DNA from: Solirubrobacteraceae bacterium
GTDB lineage: Bacteria > Actinomycetota > Thermoleophilia > Solirubrobacterales > Solirubrobacteraceae
Reading direction: 5' to 3'
Length of the DNA stretch: 5,396 nucleotides
NCBI GenBank assembly: GCA_025935735.1
Contig: JAICUS010000427.1
Location: forward strand, 1-5,396
Numbering within the stretch: position 1 is the first letter of the stretch; each line of letters starts with the position of its first letter. This document shows, piece by piece, positions 1-4,685 of the stretch. The notes under the pieces were generated by a model. It was given only the letters and a program-made list of their open reading frames with translations. It did no database searches and had not been told where the DNA came from. A program made the position numbers and the translations under genes.

Positions 1-712
1 AAGGGGACTGTCCCCTGTAGATCGGTTGGACGTGGGTCACGAGCTCGCCGGCGACGAGTGCGTGCACGAGGATGGAGGGCGGCGCGTGGGTGACCGCGGA
101 GTCCGTGGCGTGGGGGTCGAGCGTGGCCTGCCAGTTCGTGCCGGTGCAGGTGACGATTGGGCAGCCGCCGAGGATCGTGGTGGACGTGCGGTGGACGTGG
201 CCGGCGACGACGCGGCGGACGTGGGGCGAGCGCGCCAGCAGGCCGGCGAGCGCGGCGCGGTCCTCGGTGGGCAGGCCGATGACGTCCAGCCACGGGATGC
301 CGATCGGCACCGGGTGGTGGTGCATGGCCACGATCGTCGGGGTGCGCGGGTTCTCGGCCAGGCGGGCCTCCAGCCAGGCGACGTCGAGCCGGCCGCCGTC
401 CTCGCCGGGGATCGTTGTGTCGCAGGCGATCAGCCGCAGCTCGCCGCAGCGCACGGCGTAGCTCGTGCGCTCGGGCAGCCGGTCGTGGTTGCCGGCGAGC
501 AGGTGGATGGGCATGGAGAGCGGCGCCAGCAGCTCGCGGGCGAGCGCGTACTCCGCCTCGGCGCCGCTGTCGGCGATGTCGCCGCTGAGCAGGACCGCGT
601 CCGGCGGTGTGGGGAGCGCGAGCACGCGGTCCACCGCGGCGGCCAGCGCGGCGGCGGACCCTTGGTCGTCCGGCCCGAGCCGGAGGTGGGGATCGCTGAT
701 CTGGACGAGCAC
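1..712 (-). CDS. Calcineurin-like metallophosphoesterase, CpdA/Rv0805-like, 3' end missing
   Basis: This predicted cytoplasmic dinuclear-metal phosphoesterase shows 237 residues before the frame leaves the window. The family motifs appear in order: DPH (D7, H9), GD (D45), GNHD (N75, H76), a His run at 131-133 (HHHP) and GHVH (H172, H174). Together these are the full metal-ligand set of the class III cyclic-nucleotide phosphodiesterase fold, as in Rv0805 and CpdA. Other phosphodiester or phosphomonoester substrates are possible, so cAMP hydrolysis is inferred only. I chose GTG at 712 because the protein then begins LVQISDPHL, as is usual in the family, and because TAGGGT lies 7 nt upstream. 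An in-frame TTG at 733 is the alternative; a stop at 758-760 closes the frame. The visible length is already near the family size of about 240-280, so the stop should lie just off the left edge. It is transcribed divergently from the HTH operon. Confidence 0.9.
   Translation of the reverse strand, partial: MLVQISDPHLRLGPDDQGSAAALAAAVDRVLALPTPPDAVLLSGDIADSGAEAEYALARELLAPLSMPIHLLAGNHDRLPERTSYAVRCGELRLIACDTTIPGEDGGRLDVAWLEARLAENPRTPTIVAMHHHPVPIGIPWLDVIGLPTEDRAALAGLLARSPHVRRVVAGHVHRTSTTILGGCPIVTCTGTNWQATLDPHATDSAVTHAPPSILVHALVAGELVTHVQPIYRGQSP
2..16. repeat. Perfect GGGGAC/GTCCCC palindrome (REP-like)
   Basis: The sequence is AGGGGAC, a single T, then GTCCCCT: seven-base arms that are exact reverse complements around one central base. 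It lies at the very left edge, inside or just at the 3' end of the metallophosphoesterase reading frame on the minus strand, where it reads as Arg-Gly-Gln-Ser-Pro. Short GGGGAC-type palindromes often occur in many copies between bacterial genes, and some such families are mobilised by REP-associated transposases. That this copy belongs to such a family is inference, because only one copy is visible. Confidence 0.5.
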
Positions 713-719
713 GCCGCGG

Positions 720-746
720 ACCCTATCCAGCAACCCGCGTTGACAA
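720..746 (-). promoter_or_regulatory. Candidate promoter of the metallophosphoesterase gene
   Basis: On the minus strand TAGGGT (725-720) fits a TANNNT -10 element and is followed by exactly 7 nt before the GTG start at 712, so the mRNA would be essentially leaderless. The best -35 candidate, TTGTCA (746-741), gives a spacer of only 15 nt. It lies within the same GTTGACAAC bases that carry the -35 of the opposite gene. The -10 and start geometry is fair; the -35 is weak. Confidence 0.4.
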
Positions 747-762
747 CGCGAGGTTAGTCAAC
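739..762. promoter_or_regulatory. GTTGAC/GTCAAC inverted repeat, candidate operator
   Basis: GTTGACAAC (739-747) faces GTTAGTCAAC (753-762). The outer six bases of each arm are exact reverse complements, separated by 12 nt. The dyad covers the -35 and spacer of the promoter reading right and the upstream promoter bases of the gene reading left, so a bound protein could affect both. The same half-site recurs at 1507-1529. That it is an operator, and which protein would bind it, is inference; autoregulation by the adjacent HTH protein is the simplest idea. Confidence 0.45.
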
Positions 763-768
763 TACGGT
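740..768 (+). promoter_or_regulatory. Sigma-70-type promoter of the HTH-ClpN operon
   Basis: TTGACA (740-745), a 17-nt spacer, then TACGGT (763-768) form a near-consensus housekeeping promoter. The ATG at 776 follows the -10 by 7 nt, so transcription should start at or next to the A of the start codon, giving a leaderless mRNA. This fits the lack of a Shine-Dalgarno sequence in front of 776. Confidence 0.65.
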
Positions 769-775
769 TGCCTGC

Positions 776-1006
776 ATGCCCGAGATCGCGCTCACGTCGC
801 CGGAGGACCCGGCCGACGGCCTGGCCGCGGTGGTGGCGCTGCGCCGGCTGGCCGAGCGCCTGGAGGCCGCCGAGGTCGAGCGGGCGCTGCGCGACGGCTG
901 GAGCTGGCCCGAGGTGGCCGAGGCGCTCGGCGTGACGCGCCAGGCCGTGCACAAGAAGCACGCCAAGCGGCTGATCGCCGCGGGCGTCGAGCTGAGGAGG
1001 CGCTGA
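776..1006 (+). CDS. Small helix-turn-helix DNA-binding protein (76 aa)
   Basis: The 76-residue protein has a leading segment rich in Ala, Glu and Arg, probably helical (residues 13-40). A clear helix-turn-helix follows at about 41-66: WSWPEVAEALGV supplies the first helix and turn, and TRQAVHKKHAKRL the recognition helix. The C-terminus is basic (LRRR). It resembles small actinobacterial HTH proteins encoded directly before a Clp N-domain gene. It has no effector domain, so it probably acts as a dimer on DNA or together with its neighbour. The ATG at 776 is favoured because the promoter at 740-768 would start transcription at it. Its TGA at 1004-1006 overlaps the next ATG by one base, so the two genes should be translationally coupled. 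Its DNA target is unknown; the dyad over its own promoter is the natural candidate. DNA binding is well supported, regulatory role inferred. Confidence 0.85.
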   Translation: MPEIALTSPEDPADGLAAVVALRRLAERLEAAEVERALRDGWSWPEVAEALGVTRQAVHKKHAKRLIAAGVELRRR

Positions 1007-1470
1007 TGTTCAACCGCTTCGCCCGCGACGCCCGCGCCGTCGTGACCAACGCCGTCGGGATCGCCCGCGAGATGGGCTCGCCGCGCGTCGAGGCCGAGCA
1101 CCTGCTGCTCGCCGTCGCCCGCGACGACTGCCCCGCGGCCCGGGCGATGGACGCGCACGGGCTCGACTACGAGGGGCTCGCCGCCGCCCTGGAGCGCGAG
1201 ACCGAGCGCAGCCTGGCCGCGGTGGGCGTCGCCGCCGCGGCCGGCCCGTTCAGCCCGCCGGTGGAGGAGCCCCGCTTCGCCACCTCGGCCAAGCTCGCGC
1301 TCGAGCGCGCGCTGCGCGCCGCCGTGGCCGGCCGCCACCGCCGCATCGCCTGCGCCCACGTCGCCCTCGGCGTCCTGCGCGCGGACGTCGGCACGGTCCC
1401 CCGCGCGCTGCGGATCGCCGGCGTCGACCGCGCCGAGCTCACCGACGCGATCGCCGCCACGCTCGCCTGA
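1006..1470 (+). CDS. Stand-alone double Clp N-terminal domain protein (154 aa)
   Basis: The protein contains two Clp N-terminal repeats and nothing else. Repeat one (about 1-65) starts MFNRFARDARAVV and carries EHLLLAVA at 31-38, matching the start of ClpA/ClpC (MFERFT.RARRVV, TEHLLLGL). Repeat two (about 88-152) has FATSAKLALERAL and then AHVALGVLR at 117-125. The linker (71-87) is rich in Ala, Gly and Pro. There is no Walker motif, so it is not an unfoldase. In ClpC the N-domain binds substrates and adaptors such as MecA. A free version could therefore be an adaptor, a decoy, or a sensor partner of the upstream HTH protein; these roles are inference. The start is firm: GAGGAGG at 994-1000 lies 5 nt before the ATG, which overlaps the previous stop as TGATG. 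Confidence 0.85.
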   Translation: MFNRFARDARAVVTNAVGIAREMGSPRVEAEHLLLAVARDDCPAARAMDAHGLDYEGLAAALERETERSLAAVGVAAAAGPFSPPVEEPRFATSAKLALERALRAAVAGRHRRIACAHVALGVLRADVGTVPRALRIAGVDRAELTDAIAATLA

Positions 1471-1478
1471 CCGCGGCC

Positions 1479-1494
1479 TGTCCGCAGCCGGACA
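1479..1494 (+). terminator. Small hairpin after clpN-like gene, possible terminator
   Basis: TGTCCG (1479-1484) and CGGACA (1489-1494) pair as a 6-bp stem with a CAGC loop, 8 nt after the stop of the Clp N-domain gene. No T-run follows, so it is a weak candidate for a U-tract-independent terminator. The stronger dyad at 1507-1529 could serve the same purpose. Confidence 0.25.
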
Positions 1495-1506
1495 CGCTGG
1501 AAACCC

Positions 1507-1529
1507 GCCGTTGACGCTACGTCAACGGC
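1507..1529. promoter_or_regulatory. 10-bp-arm inverted repeat over peptidase promoter, candidate operator
   Basis: GCCGTTGACG (1507-1516), CTA, then CGTCAACGGC (1520-1529) are perfect ten-base reverse-complement arms. The dyad covers the -35 hexamer and most of the spacer of the promoter of the S53 peptidase gene, where a repressor would block RNA polymerase. Its core GTTGAC/GTCAAC is the same half-site as the dyad at 739-762, although the gap between half-sites is 5 nt here and 12 nt there. In RNA it would form a 10-bp stem with a three-base loop, so it could also help end the upstream transcript, though no U-run follows. Confidence 0.5.
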
Positions 1530-1539
1530 TGCTTACAGT
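1511..1539 (+). promoter_or_regulatory. Sigma-70-type promoter of the S53 peptidase gene
   Basis: TTGACG (1511-1516), 17 nt, TACAGT (1534-1539): the same architecture and spacing as the HTH operon promoter. Transcription would begin near 1546 and leave a leader of about 55 nt before the ATG at 1601, so this gene uses a ribosome binding site, unlike its neighbours. Confidence 0.6.
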
Positions 1540-1588
1540 GCCCGGCGCTCGCCGTGCAGGGGTGCTTGGCGGGCGACAGATCCTCAAC

Positions 1589-1594
1589 GGGAGG
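1589..1594 (+). promoter_or_regulatory. Ribosome binding site fixing the peptidase start
   Basis: GGGAGG lies 6 nt before the ATG at 1601. It decides this start over upstream in-frame codons, such as the TTG at 1511, which lies within the promoter and would put extra residues ahead of the signal peptide. Confidence 0.7.
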
Positions 1595-1600
1595 CGAAGG

Positions 1601-2803
1601 ATGTCGAGTACGCGTTGCCGCTGGGCGGCTGCGTTGGGTGCTGTCTGCATCGCCGGTGCGCTGGCCGCGCCGGCCCGGGCGGACTGGCATGCGTTCCGCG
1701 GGCCGAACGCGGGCTATCACCGCGACGTCTGCGGCGCGGTGGCGGTAGGCCACGCTCGCTGCCTGGCGAGCGTGAACACGAACTCGGTGGGCGCGCCGCT
1801 CGCCGTGGCGGGGCCCTCGGGCTACAACCCGGCGCAGCTGCGGGGCGTCTACGGGCTCGCGGGCAGCACCGGCGGGACGGGCCAGACGGTGGCGATCGTC
1901 GACGCGTACAACGACCCGAACGCCGAGGCGGACCTGGGCGTGTATCGCAGCCAGTTCGGGCTGCCCGCCTGCACGAAGGCCAACGGGTGCTTCCGCCAGG
2001 TCAACCAGAGCGGCGGCACGAGCCTGCCCGCGAGCGACCCCGGCTGGGCGGAGGAGATCTCGCTGGACATCGACATGGTCTCGGCGATCTGCCCGAACTG
2101 CCACATCCTGCTGGTGGAGGCGAGCAGCCCGACGCTGGCCAACCTCGCCACCGCGGTGAACACGGCGGTGCGCCTCGGCGCGACCGAGGTGTCCAACAGC
2201 TACGGCGGCAGCGAGTCGGGCACCAGCGGCTCGGCGGGCGCCTACAACCACCGCGGCGTGCCGATCACGGCCAGCGCCGGCGACGACGGCTACGCGGTCG
2301 AGTTCCCGGCCTCGGTGCCGGCCGTGACCGCGGTCGGGGGCACGAGCCTGACCATGAACTCCAGCGCGCAGCGCACGAGCGAGACCGTGTGGTCGGGCAC
2401 CGGCAGCGGCTGCTCGCGCACGTTCGCCCAGCCGAGCGTCCAGACCGCGGTCCTGCCCGCGTCCGGCGTGTGCTCGCGCCGCGTCGTGGGCGACGTCTCC
2501 GCGGTCGCCGACCCCGGCACCGGCGTGTCGGTCTACGACAGCTACCAGGAGTCCGGCTGGCTGGTGTTCGGCGGGACGAGCGTGAGCGCGCCGATCATCG
2601 CCTCGGTGTACGCGCTGGCCGGCAACGGCGGCAGCTACAACGGCGTGGCGATGCCCTACACGCTCGGCCGCCAGGGGACGAACCTCTTCGACGTCACCTC
2701 CGGCCGCAACGGCAGCTGCCGGCGCAGCTACCTGTGCACCGCCGGCCCGGGCTACGACGGCCCGACCGGGCTCGGCACGCCGATCGGCGCCGGCGCCTTC
2801 TGA
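1601..2803 (+). CDS. Secreted S53 (sedolisin) family serine-carboxyl peptidase
   Basis: This 400-residue exported endopeptidase begins with a signal peptide (1-27: basic start, hydrophobic core, APARA then D28). The catalytic domain opens at YNPAQLRGVYGL (75-86). The sedolisin residues are all present: the Glu-x-x-x-Asp pair E152/D156, the oxyanion Asp in SAGDDG (D228), and the nucleophile in GGTSVSAP (S327). The C-terminal calcium site is visible as FDVTSG (D364) and GPGYD (G382, G384, D386). Classical sedolisins carry a pro-domain of about 200 residues; here only about 47 residues separate the signal peptide from the catalytic domain, so folding must rely on a short propeptide or none. The mature part has ten cysteines in five near-neighbour pairs (45/54, 124/130, 164/167, 271/291, 373/379), which suggests disulfides and extracellular stability. 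The family is usually active at acid pH. Substrate is unknown. It has its own promoter overlapped by a dyad. Confidence 0.92.
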   Translation: MSSTRCRWAAALGAVCIAGALAAPARADWHAFRGPNAGYHRDVCGAVAVGHARCLASVNTNSVGAPLAVAGPSGYNPAQLRGVYGLAGSTGGTGQTVAIVDAYNDPNAEADLGVYRSQFGLPACTKANGCFRQVNQSGGTSLPASDPGWAEEISLDIDMVSAICPNCHILLVEASSPTLANLATAVNTAVRLGATEVSNSYGGSESGTSGSAGAYNHRGVPITASAGDDGYAVEFPASVPAVTAVGGTSLTMNSSAQRTSETVWSGTGSGCSRTFAQPSVQTAVLPASGVCSRRVVGDVSAVADPGTGVSVYDSYQESGWLVFGGTSVSAPIIASVYALAGNGGSYNGVAMPYTLGRQGTNLFDVTSGRNGSCRRSYLCTAGPGYDGPTGLGTPIGAGAF

Positions 2804-2866
2804 CCGCCGCCTGAGCGACGCGCTGAATCAGTGATGAAGGACACTTGAGCGGGTATCCCGGCTGCC

Positions 2867-3691
2867 ATGCGAACCATGGCGGTCGGGATCCTCTCGGTGA
2901 TGGCGGCGCTCGGCGTCGCGGCGGTGGCGGCGGACGCGCAGACCGGCGCGACCCAGTACGGCGGCTCGTGGGCGACGTCGCGCGGCGTGGGCACGCCGAC
3001 GATCGGCCTGACGCGCAACGCCGACGGCAGCATCGCGGTGCGCTTCGGCATGGCGATCACGTGCCGGCACACCCGCTACATCGACACCGTGGTCCGGGGC
3101 CGCGGGACGTCGTCCGGGGCGAGCTTCACCGCGTCGGGTCGCACCCACCTGGCCGGCACGGGACGCCTGACCATGACGATCTCGGGCACGTTCGCGGGCT
3201 CCGGCGCGACCGGCCGCGTGAGCGCGCACGCCAAGGGCTGCAAGGGGTTCCACCGCGTCCCGTTCCAGCTGCGCGCGGCCGCCGCGCCGGCCGGCGCGCC
3301 GGGGCGCCCGGCGACGGGGACGGAGATGTTCGGGGTCACGAGCCAGTCGGCCGGCGGCGTCCGCCTCCCGGTGGTCCTGCGGGTGGTCAAGCGCGCGCGG
3401 GTCTACGCCCAGTGGGAGGCGCTCGCCGCCTGCACCCACGGCCATGCCCCGCTCATGAACGTGACGCCGTACACCCGGATCGCCGCCGACGGCTCGTTCC
3501 GGCGCACCGAGAAGTTCCGCCAGAAGTACGACGACGGCTCCCACGACACCGTGCACGTCACGTTCGCGGGGACCTTCGTGGCCGGCGGGGCGTCCGGCAC
3601 GCTGAAGGCCCGCATCCAGTACACGGACAAGCACCACCGCCTCTACACGCCCTGCCTGCTGGGCACGCAGACCTGGACGGCGACGCCCTGA
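2867..3691 (+). CDS. Secreted protein of unknown function with two related beta-rich domains
   Basis: I do not recognise a named family. The 274-residue protein has a signal peptide (1-24, ending ADA before Q25) and a Pro/Ala-rich linker at about 137-152 joining two similar domains. Domain 1 (about 29-136) and domain 2 (about 153-272) share an opening Gly/Ser/Thr strand, a mid-domain Cys (C66; C189), a motif with ISGTFAGSGATGRVSAHA in one and FAGTFVAGGASGTLKARI in the other, and a late Cys (C125; C263). Each domain probably has one disulfide. Alternating polar and hydrophobic residues suggest beta-sandwich folds. No catalytic motif stands out; binding or surface roles are possible. The ATG at 2867 is the first in frame after a stop at 2846-2848. 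There is no Shine-Dalgarno; a weak TATCCC (2854-2859) lies 7 nt upstream. The gene follows the secreted peptidase by 63 nt and could be cotranscribed with it. Confidence 0.75.
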   Translation: MRTMAVGILSVMAALGVAAVAADAQTGATQYGGSWATSRGVGTPTIGLTRNADGSIAVRFGMAITCRHTRYIDTVVRGRGTSSGASFTASGRTHLAGTGRLTMTISGTFAGSGATGRVSAHAKGCKGFHRVPFQLRAAAAPAGAPGRPATGTEMFGVTSQSAGGVRLPVVLRVVKRARVYAQWEALAACTHGHAPLMNVTPYTRIAADGSFRRTEKFRQKYDDGSHDTVHVTFAGTFVAGGASGTLKARIQYTDKHHRLYTPCLLGTQTWTATP

Positions 3692-3697
3692 CGGCGG

Positions 3698-4657
3698 CTA
3701 CGCGCCCGCGGCGGTCATGGCCTGCCGGATGGTCTTCGGCAGCATGAACCGCACGTCCTCGCGCAGCACCTCGAACTCCTCGACGTCGCGGGTGCCGCGG
3801 GCGCGGAAGAACTCGACGAGGCGGCCGACGAGCTCCTCGGGGGCGCTCGCGCCGGACGAGATGCCGACCACGCGGACGCCGGTGAGCCACTGCTCGCGCA
3901 CCTGGCCCTCGTTGTCGATCAGGTGCGCCTGGGCGCCGGCGGCGCGGGCGACGTCGACCAGCCGCTGCGAGTTGGAGGAGTTGCGCGAGCCGATGACCAG
4001 CACGAGGTCGCACTGGGCGGCCATCTGCTTCACCGCCGCCTGGCGGTTGGTGGTGGCGTAGCAGATGTCGTCCGTGCGCGGCCCGGTGATGTTCGGGAAG
4101 CGCTCGCGCAGCCGGGCGATGATCGCCCGCGTCTCGTCCACCGACAGGGTCGTCTGGGAGATGTAGGCGATGCGGTCGGGGTCGGGGACCTCGAGCCGAT
4201 CGGCGTCCTCCTCGGTCTCCACGAGCACGATGTGGTCGGGCGCCTCCCCCATCGTGCCCTCGACCTCCTCGTGGCCGGCGTGGCCGATCAGCACGATCGT
4301 GTAGCCGTCGCCGGCGAACTTGACCGCCTCGCGGTGGACCTTGGTGACCAGCGGGCAGGTGGCGTCGATGGTGCGCAGGCCGCGGCGCTCGGCGTCGGAG
4401 TGCACCGACGGCGCGACGCCGTGGGCGGAGAAGACGGTGACGGCGCCCTCGGGGATCGAGTCGTCGAGCTCCTCCACGAAGATCGCCCCGCGCTCGCGCA
4501 GCCCCTCGACCACGTGCTTGTTGTGCACGATCTCCTTGCGCACGTACACGGGCGCGCCGTAGAGGTCGAGCGCGCGCTCGACGGTCTGGACCGCGCGGTC
4601 GACGCCCGCGCAGTAGCCGCGCGGCGCCGCCAGCAGGAGCTTCTCGGGGGCCTGCAT
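3698..4657 (-). CDS. ispH: 4-hydroxy-3-methylbut-2-enyl diphosphate reductase (IspH/LytB)
   Basis: IspH is the final enzyme of the MEP pathway: a cytoplasmic iron-sulfur reductase converting HMBPP to IPP and DMAPP. Counting from the GTG at 4660 (320 residues, normal for the family), the three cluster cysteines are C17 (PRGYCAGV), C102 (DATCPLV) and C200 ([11 protein letters not shown]). Substrate-site motifs are VHNKHV (H46), SAHG (H80), [14 protein letters not shown] (H130, E132), [14 protein letters not shown] and GASAPE. The protein is intact. The start is ambiguous: GTG (4660) and ATG (4657) are adjacent. The strong Shine-Dalgarno GGAGGTGAT overlaps both codons, so it cannot work at normal spacing. 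TACACT (4671-4666) puts the transcript start at about 4659, which favours ATG 4657 as nearly leaderless. The gene converges on the secreted-protein gene (6 bp between stops) and diverges from the decarboxylase-like gene. Confidence 0.97.
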   Translation of the reverse strand: MQAPEKLLLAAPRGYCAGVDRAVQTVERALDLYGAPVYVRKEIVHNKHVVEGLRERGAIFVEELDDSIPEGAVTVFSAHGVAPSVHSDAERRGLRTIDATCPLVTKVHREAVKFAGDGYTIVLIGHAGHEEVEGTMGEAPDHIVLVETEEDADRLEVPDPDRIAYISQTTLSVDETRAIIARLRERFPNITGPRTDDICYATTNRQAAVKQMAAQCDLVLVIGSRNSSNSQRLVDVARAAGAQAHLIDNEGQVREQWLTGVRVVGISSGASAPEELVGRLVEFFRARGTRDVEEFEVLREDVRFMLPKTIRQAMTAAGA

Positions 4658-4665
4658 CACCTCCG

Positions 4666-4671
4666 AGTGTA
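4666..4671 (-). promoter_or_regulatory. -10 element of ispH
   Basis: TACACT on the minus strand fits TANNNT and stands 8 nt before the ATG at 4657, predicting a leader of about two bases. No good -35 is seen at 16-18 nt. It shares two bases with the -10 element of the opposite gene (4670-4675). Confidence 0.45.
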
Positions 4672-4675
4672 GGGT
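4670..4675 (+). promoter_or_regulatory. -10 element of the decarboxylase-like gene
   Basis: TAGGGT fits TANNNT and stands 10 nt before the ATG at 4686, so the leader would be about 4 bases. There is no convincing -35. It overlaps the divergent ispH -10 by two bases, so polymerase could occupy only one of the two at a time. Confidence 0.4.
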
Positions 4676-4685
4676 GCGGCCGGCG

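Noticed and set aside
731..733. TTG as the metallophosphoesterase start
   Set aside because: It lies upstream of the predicted transcript start and of the usual family N-terminus; GTG 712 fits both.
26..757. Long open frames on the plus strand opposite the metallophosphoesterase
   Set aside because: They are Arg/Ala/Gly/Val-rich translations with no motif, the usual antisense shadow of a high-GC gene; the minus strand has the full set of metal-binding motifs.
1511..1600. Start of the peptidase at the in-frame TTG 1511
   Set aside because: It would lie on the -35 element and prefix 30 residues to a good signal peptide; ATG 1601 has a well-spaced GGGAGG.
2786..2797. Tandem GGCGCC GGCGCC near the end of the peptidase gene
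   Set aside because: It encodes the Gly/Ala-rich C-terminus and is explained by codon bias at about 70% GC; no function needed.
1615..2814. A 399-codon plus-strand open frame overlapping the S53 peptidase
   Set aside because: It is a frame-shifted shadow, Arg/Gly-rich, without motifs, while the alternative frame shows every sedolisin motif.
3689..3719. Apparent TGAC...GTCA dyad at the convergent junction as a bidirectional terminator
   Set aside because: Only the outer four bases pair; the inner bases are mismatched, so no stable stem forms.
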